Of a stretch of 64,000 bases of DNA, positions 50,238-58,930 are shown one piece after another. Made by a program: the position numbers and the translations under genes. The stretch's first letter is position 1. Each line of letters begins with the position of its first letter. The notes beneath the pieces are model-generated. The model ran no database searches, had not been told where the DNA came from, and worked only from the letters and a program-made list of their open reading frames with translations. Origin of the DNA: CAVWDU01 sp963753815 (lineage in GTDB: Bacteria > Pseudomonadota > Gammaproteobacteria > Pseudomonadales > Halieaceae); the NCBI GenBank assembly GCA_963753815.1, contig CAVWDU010000003.1, positions 1,240,001 to 1,304,000 on the forward strand, read 5' to 3'.

Positions 50238-52385
50238 ATGGACGTATCCGATATTCTCTCCCCACTCAATACTGCGCAGCGCGAGGCGGTCGCCGCTGAG
50301 AGCCAGAACATGCTGGTTCTGGCCGGTGCCGGAAGCGGCAAGACACGCGTATTGGTGCATCGTATCGCCTGGCTGGTGCGTGCCCTGGACATGTCTCCCT
50401 ACTCGATTCTCGCGGTCACTTTCACCAACAAGGCAGCCCGCGAAATGCGATCACGGGTCGAGGAGATGTTGCAGATTCCCGGCCATGGCATGTGGATGGG
50501 AACCTTTCACGGTCTGGCGCACCGATTATTGAAGGCACACTGGAAGGAAGCGGGGTTACCACAGAACTTCCAGATCCTGGACAGCGACGACCAGCTCAGG
50601 GTGATCAAGCGCATTTGCCGCGAACAGCAATTGGATGAATCGAGGTGGCCACCTCGACAGGCGCAGTGGTACATCAACGGCCAGAAGGACGAGGGATTAC
50701 GCGCCCGACATATAGAAGCACCCGAGGGCGACCTGTTTCTGACCACCATGCTGGCGATTTATCACGCCTATGAAGACGCCTGCGAGCGCGCCGGCATGGT
50801 CGATTTTGCCGAACTGCTGTTGCGGGCACATGAATTGTGGCTGAACGCACCCGACGTGCTCGCCCACTACCAAGGGCGATTCCGGCAGATTCTGGTGGAT
50901 GAGTTCCAGGATACCAACACCATTCAGTATGCCTGGTTGCGCGTGCTGGCCGGGGAGACAATCCCGGTCGTGGCGGTGGGTGATGACGATCAGTCGATCT
51001 ACGGGTGGCGCGGTGCCAGGATCGAGAATATCCAGCGTTTCAGCGAAGACTTCGCGCCGGTGCAGACGGTCAGGCTGGAACAGAACTACCGCTCCACGGA
51101 GACGATATTGCGGGCGGCCAACAGCGTCATCGCCAACAATTTCGGCCGTCTCGGCAAGGAGTTGTGGACCGCGGGTGACACGGGCGAGCCGATCACCTTG
51201 TATGCCGGCTTCAATGAGCAGGACGAGGCAAGGTTTATCGTTGAACAGACCGAACGGTGGCTGGAAACCGGCAGGTTGAGGGAATCGGTTGCCGTACTCT
51301 ACCGCTCCAATGCGCAGAGCCGGGTGCTGGAAGAGGCGCTATTGCGTGAGAATGTGCCCTACAGAATCTACGGGGGACAGCGTTTTTATGAACGCATGGA
51401 GATTCGCAACGCGCTGGCATACCTCAGGCTCCTGCTGAATCGCGGTGATGACGCGGCCATAGAGCGGGTGATCAATACCCCGCCGCGTGGCATCGGCGGC
51501 AAAACGCTGGACGCGGTCAGGGCGTGTGCCAGGGAGCGGGGACTGTCGATGTGGCAGTCCATCGCCGTCGCCGGGGAAGAAAAGCTGCTCCCCGCAAGGG
51601 CGCTGAGCGCACTCGAGGCCTTCACGGTGCTTATCGACGAGCTCGATGCCGGAACGCTGGAACTGACGCTGCCCGAAATCGTCGAGCAGGTTATCGACGC
51701 GGCCGGGCTTATCGAATACCACAAAAAGGAAAAGGGGGAAAAAGGCCAGGCAAGAGTGGAAAACCTCGAGGAACTGGTAAACGCCGCCCGGCAGTTCAGT
51801 GCCGAAGGGGAGGAACTCTCCCCGTTGCAACAGTTCCTGGACAACGCGGCATTGGATGCCGGTGACGGCCAGGCGGACGAACATGAAGACAGTGTACAGC
51901 TGATGACGCTTCACTCCGCCAAGGGACTGGAATTCCCGCTGGTGTTTCTCGCCGGCATGGAGGAGAACCTGTTTCCGCACCGCATGTCCCTGGAAGAGCC
52001 CGGTCGCCTGGAGGAGGAGCGACGCCTCTGCTATGTGGGCATAACCCGGGCGATGGAAAAGCTGGTGATTTCTTTCGCCGAGACCCGTCGCATGCACGGC
52101 ACAGAGACCTACAACACCCCCTCGCGATTCGTGCGCGAGATACCGAACTCCCTGATCGAAGAAGTCCGCCTGCAGACCAGGACGGTGCGTCCTGTCAGCA
52201 TGACCCAGGCGCAGGTTCCGGATACTGGGCTCAGTCTCGGTCAGCGTGTGTATCATCAGATTTTTGGCGAGGGCATCGTGCTAAACTTCGAGGGGCGCGG
52301 ATCGAGTGCCCGGGTCGAGGTCAATTTTGACGCCGAAGGAAGTAAATGGCTGGTACTGCAGTACGCCAATCTTCAATTGATGTGA
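50238..52385 (+). CDS. uvrD: DNA helicase II UvrD (715 aa)
   Basis: An SF1A 3'-5' helicase of nucleotide excision and mismatch repair. Motif I LVLAGAGSGKTRVLVHR, motif Ia FTNKAAREM, motif II VDEFQDTN, motif III GDDDQSIYGWRGA, motif IV RLEQNYRST, motif V LMTLHSAKGLEFPLVF and motif VI RRLCYVGITRAM are all present. The start MDVSDILSPLNTAQREAV and the C-terminal Tudor-like LGQRVYHQIFGEGIVLNFEG match E. coli UvrD rather than Rep. No LexA box was recognised upstream. Confidence 0.98.
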   Translation: MDVSDILSPLNTAQREAVAAESQNMLVLAGAGSGKTRVLVHRIAWLVRALDMSPYSILAVTFTNKAAREMRSRVEEMLQIPGHGMWMGTFHGLAHRLLKAHWKEAGLPQNFQILDSDDQLRVIKRICREQQLDESRWPPRQAQWYINGQKDEGLRARHIEAPEGDLFLTTMLAIYHAYEDACERAGMVDFAELLLRAHELWLNAPDVLAHYQGRFRQILVDEFQDTNTIQYAWLRVLAGETIPVVAVGDDDQSIYGWRGARIENIQRFSEDFAPVQTVRLEQNYRSTETILRAANSVIANNFGRLGKELWTAGDTGEPITLYAGFNEQDEARFIVEQTERWLETGRLRESVAVLYRSNAQSRVLEEALLRENVPYRIYGGQRFYERMEIRNALAYLRLLLNRGDDAAIERVINTPPRGIGGKTLDAVRACARERGLSMWQSIAVAGEEKLLPARALSALEAFTVLIDELDAGTLELTLPEIVEQVIDAAGLIEYHKKEKGEKGQARVENLEELVNAARQFSAEGEELSPLQQFLDNAALDAGDGQADEHEDSVQLMTLHSAKGLEFPLVFLAGMEENLFPHRMSLEEPGRLEEERRLCYVGITRAMEKLVISFAETRRMHGTETYNTPSRFVREIPNSLIEEVRLQTRTVRPVSMTQAQVPDTGLSLGQRVYHQIFGEGIVLNFEGRGSSARVEVNFDAEGSKWLVLQYANLQLM

Positions 52386-52419
52386 TAATCGCCCCGACAC
52401 ACCCGCCGATGGAGTCCTC

Positions 52420-53571
52420 ATGGAACAACGCCTGATGCCCGCCGTGGTGCTCGCGCTGGTCGCGGCCCTGGTTCTGGTCATCGGCCTGTGGGCTTCGGAT
52501 CATGCGACCAACCGGGAGCGTTCGGGTGTCACTCTGGCCGATGGTTCACAGCAGGTTTTTCAGTGGAAACTGGTCCAGACCTGGCCCAAGAACCTCCCCG
52601 GCCTGGGTAGCGGTCCCGCGTATTTTGCACGCGAAATCGAGCGGGTCAGCAACGGCCGCCTCAAGGTTCATGTTTATGGCGCCGGCGAGATGGTCCCGGC
52701 CTTCGAGGTGTTCGACGCCGTTTCCCAGGGCGTTGCGGAGATGGGTCACGGCGCTGCCTATTACTGGAAAGGAAAAATCCCAGCGTCGGTCTTCTTTACC
52801 GCGGTGCCCTTCGGGCTGACGGCTCAGGAGATCAACGGCTGGCTGCATTTCGGCGGCGGCCTCGAGCTCTGGCGCGAGGCCTACGCGCCCGCCGGTATCA
52901 TCCCGTTCGCGGGCGGCAACAGCGGCGTGCAGATGGCGGGATGGTTCAACCGGGAGATTCGCTCGGTCGACGATATCAGAGGTCTGAAGATGCGGATTCC
53001 GGGGCTGGCCGGGGAAGTATTCGCAGCGGTCGGCGGTACGGCAGTCCGAATCCCCGGTGGGGAAATCTACACCTCGCTCCAGACCGGGGTGATCGACGCG
53101 ACCGAATGGGTGGGGCCCTACAATGACCTGGCGCTCGGCCTGCACCAGGTCGCCAAGTACTATTACTATCCGGGATGGCATGAGCCAGGTGCCATGCTTG
53201 AATTCATTGTCAACGAGCAGGCCTTCGAGTCACTGCCTGAAGACCTGCAGGCAATGGTGACCGTTACCGCGCGGGCGGCGAACCAGAACATGCTCGATGA
53301 ATTCACCGCCCGTAACAATGCGGCATTGAGGGAGCTGGTTGAAACCCACGGCGTGGAATTACGTCGCCTTCCGGATGACGTGCTCGCCGCGCTGGGGCGC
53401 GAGAGCGAAAGGGTCATGCAGAAACTGGTCGAGACCGACCCGATGGCGGCAAAAGTACACGCGTCCTATAAAGCCTTCCGAGAAGGGGTGAAGTCCTACC
53501 ACGCTATTTCCGAGCAGGCATACATCAACGCACGGGAGAAGGTGGACCTGCTGCTGTCCGAGGGTCGCTAG
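52420..53571 (+). CDS. dctP: TRAP transporter solute-binding protein, DctP/TakP type (383 aa)
   Basis: A periplasmic binding protein for organic anions. It has an N-terminal hydrophobic anchor or signal (LMPAVVLALVAALVLVIGLW). The DctP fold has FQWKLVQTWPKNLPGLG, then IERVSNGRLKVHVYGAGEMVPAFE, DDIRGLKMRIPGLAGEV with the carboxylate-binding Arg, and YYYYPGWHEPG, a stretch characteristic of 2-oxoacid-binding TakP proteins. It stands on the plus strand while its likely membrane subunits (54335-56208) are on the minus strand beyond a thioesterase gene, an unusual split. Confidence 0.9.
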   Translation: MEQRLMPAVVLALVAALVLVIGLWASDHATNRERSGVTLADGSQQVFQWKLVQTWPKNLPGLGSGPAYFAREIERVSNGRLKVHVYGAGEMVPAFEVFDAVSQGVAEMGHGAAYYWKGKIPASVFFTAVPFGLTAQEINGWLHFGGGLELWREAYAPAGIIPFAGGNSGVQMAGWFNREIRSVDDIRGLKMRIPGLAGEVFAAVGGTAVRIPGGEIYTSLQTGVIDATEWVGPYNDLALGLHQVAKYYYYPGWHEPGAMLEFIVNEQAFESLPEDLQAMVTVTARAANQNMLDEFTARNNAALRELVETHGVELRRLPDDVLAALGRESERVMQKLVETDPMAAKVHASYKAFREGVKSYHAISEQAYINAREKVDLLLSEGR

Positions 53572-53700
53572 CCCCGTTTGTTCACTGATTCGGTGGCCTG
53601 GAATCCGATGTATCCATCATTTTAGCCGTAAACGGCTGATTTGGTGTCTGGCCGGCCCTGGATCAACTTCCCCCTCGTGAAAATGGTTTGATTCGCGTGG

Positions 53701-54093
53701 TCAGCGCCTGATGGCCCGCGTACGGCCGTGTTGATCGATGGCGACGAAGACGAATTCGCCCTCGGTGACCTTGATCGGCTCGCCGTCGTGCTGGGAGTTG
53801 ATCCACACTTCGACGACGATGCGCACGGAGCTGCGGCCGATTTCCAATACGTCGCAAAAACAGGTTACCACTGCGCCGACGTGTACCGGTGTCAGGAACA
53901 CCATGCCGTCGATCGCCACCGTGGCGACCTTGCCCCCGGCAACCTCTGCTGCGGTGATGCCGCCGGCCAGGTCCATCTGCGACAGCAGCCAGCCGCCGAA
54001 GATATCGCCATTGGCATTGGTATCCTTGGGCATGGCGATGGTTTGCAGGGCCAGGTCCCCCTGGGGAACCGGTGCAGAGTCAATATCACTCAT
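53701..54093 (-). CDS. Acyl-CoA thioesterase, YciA-like hotdog protein (130 aa)
   Basis: A single-hotdog thioesterase that hydrolyses acyl-CoAs. The catalytic stretch is TNANGDIFGGWLLSQMDLAGG (Asn and Asp; residues about 25-45), followed by VATVAIDGMVFLTPVHVGAVV and IVVEVWINS. The ATG at 54091-54093 with GGAGGGAAA 5 nt upstream gives 130 aa, the length of YciA; longer frames run into the MITE-like element. Context with a TRAP transporter for organic acids is suggestive only. Confidence 0.93.
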   Translation of the reverse strand: MSDIDSAPVPQGDLALQTIAMPKDTNANGDIFGGWLLSQMDLAGGITAAEVAGGKVATVAIDGMVFLTPVHVGAVVTCFCDVLEIGRSSVRIVVEVWINSQHDGEPIKVTEGEFVFVAIDQHGRTRAIRR

Positions 54094-54203
54094 TGCTTTC
54101 CTTCCCTCCTGCGTTACATGCGGCGAATTTATGTTGTTATAGCCATCCTGCTGCTCAGCTTCGGCATTTTTTCGAGAACCCGAATGACCTTGAGCATCGG
54201 CGG

Positions 54204-54338
54204 TGTGCCACCCGTTCAAAAAAGCCTCAGCTGGCAGGGTACGGCTCCAATACCCCGTTCACCAGCTTGTCGCGGGTGGTTTTCAGCCGATTTCGCCATA
54301 TTTCGAAATCGCCTGTGACGTTTTGAGCCGGCTGCTAG
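54204..54338. mobile_element. MITE-like element 2 (about 135 bp), diverged relative of element 1
   Basis: The right end, CTGTGACGTTTTGAGCCGGC+TGCTAG, aligns with the right end of element 1, CTGTGGCGTTTCAACAGGC+TGCTAG. The interiors align as well (GGTTTTCAGCCGATTT against GGTTTTTCGCCGATTT; GCCTCAGCTGGCA against GCCTCAGCCGGCA). The left inverted repeat has decayed (cacccgttcaaaa), so this copy is older. The terminal CTAG (54335-54338) contains the TAG stop codon of dctM on the minus strand, the same relation as element 1 has with atpC. The left boundary is approximate. Confidence 0.6.
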
Positions 54339-55699
54339 CCACCGATCTGGCCCGGTAGCCACGTGGCAAGCGCCGGCCAATGCCAGAGGGCGACCATGGC
54401 CAGGAGCTGGATCAGTATAAAGGGGATGACACCGCGATAGATAGCGCCCGTGGTAAGCGTATCGGGCGCCACGCCGCGCAGATAAAACAGTGCAAAACCG
54501 AATGGTGGTGTCAGGAAGGAGGTTTGCAGGTTCAACGCGATCATGATGCCAAGCCAGACCGGGTCTACGCCCATGGCCAGTAGCACGGGGCCGACAATCG
54601 GCACCACCACGAACGTAATTTCGATGAAGTCGAGGATGAAGCCGAGCAGAAAAATCACCAACATGACAGTGAGGGTGGCCGCGGTGACGCCCCCGGGCAG
54701 TGATTGGAAAAAATGGTGGATCAATTCTTCGCCGCCAAAGCCCCTGAATACGAGGGAAAAAACGGCGGCCCCAATGAGTATCATGAAGACCATCGCCGTG
54801 ACTTGCAGGGTACTGACAAGCACCTCGTGCAGACGCATGAGGCCCATTTCACCCTTGACCCACGCCAGTAGCAGAGCCCCTACTGCACCCACACCGGCGG
54901 CTTCTGTGGGCGTTGCAGCGCCGCTCAGAATAGAACCCAGTACCACGAAAATCAGCAGCAGAGGGGGAATAAGGCCTCGCAGCAGGTCGGCGGCTGTCGG
55001 TTTTTCCGTCTGGGCCGAAGGCGCGGCCTGCGGCCGGAAGCCCGCGTAAATCAGGATATACAGCACGTAGAGTCCGACCAACAGCAGTCCCGGCAGGAGC
55101 GCGCCGACGAACAGGTCACCGACAGAGACGGTTTCAGGGTTGAAAATGTCCAGAGACAGCTGTGCCTGCTGGTAGGCGTTGGAGAGAATGTCGCCGAGCA
55201 GTACCAGTGCGATAGACGGCGGGATGATCTGGCCCAGTGTGCCGGTTGCGCAGATCGTCCCGGCTGCCAGGGAGGGGCTGTAACCGGTGCGGAGCATGCT
55301 CGGCAATGACAATAGCCCCATAGTGACGACCGTGGCGCCGACGATGCCCGTGCTGGCGGCGAGCAGCATACCGACCACTACTACCGAGATACCGAGTCCA
55401 CCGCGTAGACTGCCGAACAGATTGGCCATGTTGTCGAGCAGTTGCTCGGCCACCCGGGATTTTTCGAGCACCACGCCCATCAATATAAACAGGGGTACGG
55501 CGATCAGTGTCATGTTGGTGATGGTCCCGAACAGCCGACCCGGCAGGGCGGCAAGAAAGGACGGATCGAATGTGCCGGCAATGATGCCCGCGGCAGCAAA
55601 CGCTAGCGCGGTGCCTGCCAGCGTGAAAGCCACCGGGTAGCCGAACATGAGCAGCAGGCAGACCGCGAGGAACATGTAGAGGGCGATGTAGCTCTCCAT
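54335..55699 (-). CDS. dctM: TRAP transporter large permease DctM (454 aa)
   Basis: The main membrane channel of a tripartite transporter with about 12 helices. The start LYMFLAVCLLLMFGYPVAFTLAG and the segments GTITNMTLIAVPLFILMGVVLEKS, GIVGATVVTMGLLSLPSML and GTICATGTLGQIIPPSIALVLLGD are the DctM hallmarks. LTPPFGFALFYLRGVAP is near the end. A long central loop (FRPQAAPSAQTEKPTAADL) is typical of TakM-like permeases. The start overlaps the dctQ stop (ATGA). The TAG stop lies within the end of MITE-like element 2. Confidence 0.96.
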   Translation of the reverse strand: MESYIALYMFLAVCLLLMFGYPVAFTLAGTALAFAAAGIIAGTFDPSFLAALPGRLFGTITNMTLIAVPLFILMGVVLEKSRVAEQLLDNMANLFGSLRGGLGISVVVVGMLLAASTGIVGATVVTMGLLSLPSMLRTGYSPSLAAGTICATGTLGQIIPPSIALVLLGDILSNAYQQAQLSLDIFNPETVSVGDLFVGALLPGLLLVGLYVLYILIYAGFRPQAAPSAQTEKPTAADLLRGLIPPLLLIFVVLGSILSGAATPTEAAGVGAVGALLLAWVKGEMGLMRLHEVLVSTLQVTAMVFMILIGAAVFSLVFRGFGGEELIHHFFQSLPGGVTAATLTVMLVIFLLGFILDFIEITFVVVPIVGPVLLAMGVDPVWLGIMIALNLQTSFLTPPFGFALFYLRGVAPDTLTTGAIYRGVIPFILIQLLAMVALWHWPALATWLPGQIGG

Positions 55700-56208
55700 C
55701 AGGGCGGGTCAACGAGGACGAGCGCATTGCGAAGCAGTTCCGCGACCCCCTGCAGCAGGAGATTGATGGCCATCAGGGGCAACAGGCTTTTCAACAGAAA
55801 TACCAACGGCAGCCCGCCTGGCTCGGGTGAGCCCTCCAGGATCGTCCAGGATTCAGCGACATAACCCCAGCTGACGAAAAGTATGAAAATGCACAGCGGC
55901 ATCAGGAAAATAACCGTGCCGAGGCTGTTGACCCAGGCCCTGGCCCGCTTGCTGAAATCGCGATAAAAGATATCGACCCGGACGTGGCTGTCGCGCTTCA
56001 GGGTCAGCGAAGTACCCAGCATGAACAGACACCCGTGCATGTACACGACGGACTCCTGTGCGGCGATACTGCCGATGTCAAAACCGTAGCGCAATACGAC
56101 CACCAGGGTTGTGACCAGAGCCATGCCCAGCGCCAGCCAGGCCAGCAGGTTGCCGCTGCGCTCCGTGAAGGCGTCGATAGTTTGAACCAATACGCGGACC
56201 GGTGGCAT
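55699..56208 (-). CDS. dctQ: TRAP transporter small permease DctQ (169 aa)
   Basis: Four membrane helices of the DctQ fold: LLAWLALGMALVTTLVVVLRYGF, ESVVYMHGCLFMLGTSLTLK (with DSHVRVDIFYRDFSKRARAW after it), VIFLMPLCIFILFVSWGYV and a last helix at PLMAINLLLQGVAELL. These are the usual landmarks (R-Y-x-F, HVRVD). I start at the ATG at 56206-56208 (MPPVRVLVQT); a GTG 17 codons upstream (56259) is possible and neither has a strong ribosome-binding site. It is coupled to dctM. Confidence 0.9.
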   Translation of the reverse strand: MPPVRVLVQTIDAFTERSGNLLAWLALGMALVTTLVVVLRYGFDIGSIAAQESVVYMHGCLFMLGTSLTLKRDSHVRVDIFYRDFSKRARAWVNSLGTVIFLMPLCIFILFVSWGYVAESWTILEGSPEPGGLPLVFLLKSLLPLMAINLLLQGVAELLRNALVLVDPP

Positions 56209-56298
56209 CAGGGATAGTTCTTTTTGATTGCCCTTGTGCGGCGTATCATAGCGGTTCACCAGACCAATTTATAGCGCTTGCAACCGGGCCCTCTAGCG

Positions 56299-57075
56299 AT
56301 GCTGACTCTCATTTCTCCCGCCAAAACGCTGGACTTCGACACCATTCCGCCCTCCAGGAAATCGACCCAGCCCCAGTTCCTTGAGTCCGCTGCCACGCTG
56401 GTCGATGAGGCCCGGCGTCTTGAGCCTGGAGACATCCGGGAGTTGATGGGCGTCAGTGAGAACCTCGCCGAGTTGAATCACCGCCGGTTTATGAACTGGT
56501 CCGCACCGTTTTCGCTGGAGAATGCCAAACAGGCTGTTTTTGCCTTCCAGGGCGACGTTTACACCGGTCTGGACGCGGCTACGCTGGATACCCGCCAGCT
56601 CGCGTTTGCGCAAAAGCACCTGCGGATTTTGTCAGGGCTGTACGGATTGCTGCGACCGATGGACCTGATCCAGCCTTACCGACTGGAGATGGGCCTGCCG
56701 TTCGCCAATTCGGGGGGGCGTAATCTGTACGAGTTCTGGGGAAGCGATATCGCCACGGCGCTGAATGCACAGGTGCGCAGATCGGGCAGTGGTCTGTTGA
56801 TCAACCTGGCGTCCAACGAATATTTCAAGGCAGCGCGGGCCAGTGAAATCTCGGCCGAGGTCGTTACTCCAGTGTTCAAGGATCTGCGGGGTGACAAGTA
56901 CAAGGTGATCAGCTTCTTTGCCAAGAAAGCCAGGGGTCAGATGGCGCGCTTCATCATCGAGCGTGAAATCAATGATGCGGCCGGACTGAAGAAATTCAGG
57001 GCCGGTGGCTACCGCTACAACCGGGCCGAGTCACAGGCACACGAGATGGTCTTTACCCGCGATGCGGCCCCGTGA
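56299..57075 (+). CDS. yaaA: Peroxide-stress protein YaaA (DUF328 family, 258 aa)
   Basis: The full family pattern is present: MLTLISPAKTLDFDT at the start, NHRRFMNW, AVFAFQGDVYTGLDA, LRILSGLYGLLRPMDLIQPYRLEMG, and the C-terminal YKVISFFAKKARGQMARFI with GYRYN. E. coli YaaA limits free iron and DNA damage under H2O2. The 258-aa length is the same as E. coli (258). The ATG at 56299 is the natural start, 90 bp from the divergent dctQ. Confidence 0.97.
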   Translation: MLTLISPAKTLDFDTIPPSRKSTQPQFLESAATLVDEARRLEPGDIRELMGVSENLAELNHRRFMNWSAPFSLENAKQAVFAFQGDVYTGLDAATLDTRQLAFAQKHLRILSGLYGLLRPMDLIQPYRLEMGLPFANSGGRNLYEFWGSDIATALNAQVRRSGSGLLINLASNEYFKAARASEISAEVVTPVFKDLRGDKYKVISFFAKKARGQMARFIIEREINDAAGLKKFRAGGYRYNRAESQAHEMVFTRDAAP

Positions 57076-57166
57076 GAGGCGCTTTACCAGCCGGTTATGG
57101 TATTTCCCGCGCCAGTGACCGGCCCTCAGGAATCGCAGCCCCGGCGCTTTGACCCGGAAACCCACT

Positions 57167-57775
57167 ATGAATGAGCTGCCTTTTTCCCAGGCCTGCGAAA
57201 ATAACAAAAGGCCGATCCTGAGCGAATTGAGCCGCCTGTTTGCGAAGACAGGGTCGGTGCTCGAGATCGGTGCGGGAACCGGACAGCACGCGGCTTTTTT
57301 CGCCGCGTCCATGCCGTGGCTGGAGTGGCGGCCCACCGAGCTCGCCGCCAACCTGCCGATCCTGCGCCCGCGCTGCGACGCCTTCGCAGGCAGCAATCTG
57401 GGCCCGCCGCTGGCGCTCGATGCGTGCTCAAAGCCATGGCCGGTCGCCTGCCGCGGGGATGCGTTGTTCACTGCGAACACCCTCCACATCATGGCGTGGC
57501 CGGCGGTAGAGTCGTTGTTCGCGGCGCTCGAAGAGCACAATGACAGCTTCGCCAGGCTTGCCGTGTATGGCCCGTTCAATTATGACGGCCGCTACACCAG
57601 TGAAAGCAATGCCGACTTTGACCGGTGGCTGGCACAGCGCGATCCCGGCAGTGCCATTCGTGACTTCGAGGCCGTGGATGGACTCGCCAGTGCATCGGGG
57701 TATCAGCTGCTGGAAGACCTCGCGATGCCTGCGAACAATCGCCTGCTGGTCTGGTACCGGGCTACCCGGACCTGA
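57167..57775 (+). CDS. DUF938 SAM-dependent methyltransferase-like protein (202 aa)
   Basis: SAM motif I is VLEIGAGTGQHAAFFAA (residues about 31-47), with the DUF938 start FSQACENNKRPILSEL and later TANTLHIMAW, LAVYGPFNYDGRYTSESNADFD, the family hallmark. The biochemical target is not known. The ATG at 57167 is preceded by CCCACT with no strong ribosome-binding site. Its last 14 bases overlap the 3' end of the convergent acyltransferase gene. Confidence 0.92.
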   Translation: MNELPFSQACENNKRPILSELSRLFAKTGSVLEIGAGTGQHAAFFAASMPWLEWRPTELAANLPILRPRCDAFAGSNLGPPLALDACSKPWPVACRGDALFTANTLHIMAWPAVESLFAALEEHNDSFARLAVYGPFNYDGRYTSESNADFDRWLAQRDPGSAIRDFEAVDGLASASGYQLLEDLAMPANNRLLVWYRATRT

Positions 57776-58916
57776 ATGGCAGCAGGGTGTTGGCCTGCTC
57801 CAGGTAAGACTCACTGTGGATCCGCTCACGCTCGGTAAAGTCGGCCACCGCCTGTGACAGACGCGGATCAGCGATCCAGTGATTCGACAGAGTGTGCACC
57901 GGGCGGAAGCCGCGTTGTATCTTGTGTTCGCCCTGGGCGCCGGGGTCGAAGCGCTTGAGACCATTCTCGATACAGAAATCTATACCGCGGTAGTAGCAGG
58001 CCTCGAAATGCAGGCAGTCGAACTCCTGCTCACACCCCCAGTAGCGCCCGTAGAGAGTTTCGGCAGACCGGAAGTACAGTGCTGCCGCCACCGCGCGCCC
58101 CGCCGACCGGGCGACAACCATGATGACCTGGTCGCCCATCGCGGCGGCCACATCGGTAAAAAATTCACGGTTGAGATAGCCACCGTGACCGCTGCGTTTG
58201 GCATAGGTCAATTGGTAAAAATGGTGGAAGCGCTGCCAATCTTCCGCGCTGATCTGCTCGCCCACCAATGTCGTCAGCTCCAGTTCCTGCTCCTCTATAC
58301 GGCGGCGCTCCCGGCGGATGCTCTTTCGCTTGCGGCTACTGAGGGCACTCAGGAAATCATCGAAGCTGGAATAGCCTTCATTCTGCCAGTGAAACTGGGT
58401 CGCGACGCGACAGTGCATTCCGAGTCGTTGCAGGTAGTCGGTGTCTGTCTGGTCGGTGAACAGCACGTGCCACGAAGACAGGGAATTGCGATCGGCGAAG
58501 GCTTTGACGGCCGCCAGGGCGGATGACCAGGCCTCGTCCTGCGCGATATCCGGTATGCTGCAGAGTCGCGGTCCGGTCGCCGGTGTAAAAGGAATTGCCG
58601 TGACCAGCTTGGGGTAATAGGCCTGTCCGCTGCGCTCCCAGGCCTCTGCCCAGGACCAGTCGAAGACGTATTCACCGTAGGAATGTGACTTCAGATAAAG
58701 AGGCATGACCGCGATGATTGTCCCGGATGCTTCGGACTCCAGCACCAGGTGGCAGGGCTGCCAGCCGGTTTCGGCGGAGATACATCCACTCGTTTCGAGC
58801 CCCATCAAAAACCGATGTTGCATGAAGGGGTAGTCGCCGCCGGTGACATTGTCCCAGTCCGCTGCGGAGATTTCGTGGAGGCCGGAGAGAAACCGGGCCC
58901 TGTGATTCGCTGGCAT
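57762..58916 (-). CDS. FemAB/GNAT-like peptidogalycan acyltransferase (COG3146 type, 384 aa)
   Basis: The fold is a double GNAT. N-terminal: FMQHRFLMGLETSGC and the substrate loop IAVMPLYLKSHSYGEYVFDWSWAEAW. Central: FLSALSSRKRKSIRRERRRI and FYQLTYAKRSGHGGYLNREFF. C-terminal: AAALYFRSAETLYGRYWG and FEACYYRGIDFCIENGLKRFDPGAQGEHKIQRGF. These blocks define COG3146 (DUF482), proteins predicted to add groups to cell-wall or lipid precursors, with no assured function. I chose the ATG at 58914-58916. It is 14 bp upstream of (and same strand as) ubiA. Confidence 0.9.
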   Translation of the reverse strand: MPANHRARFLSGLHEISAADWDNVTGGDYPFMQHRFLMGLETSGCISAETGWQPCHLVLESEASGTIIAVMPLYLKSHSYGEYVFDWSWAEAWERSGQAYYPKLVTAIPFTPATGPRLCSIPDIAQDEAWSSALAAVKAFADRNSLSSWHVLFTDQTDTDYLQRLGMHCRVATQFHWQNEGYSSFDDFLSALSSRKRKSIRRERRRIEEQELELTTLVGEQISAEDWQRFHHFYQLTYAKRSGHGGYLNREFFTDVAAAMGDQVIMVVARSAGRAVAAALYFRSAETLYGRYWGCEQEFDCLHFEACYYRGIDFCIENGLKRFDPGAQGEHKIQRGFRPVHTLSNHWIADPRLSQAVADFTERERIHSESYLEQANTLLPFRSG

Positions 58917-58930
58917 CCTTGACACGGGTT

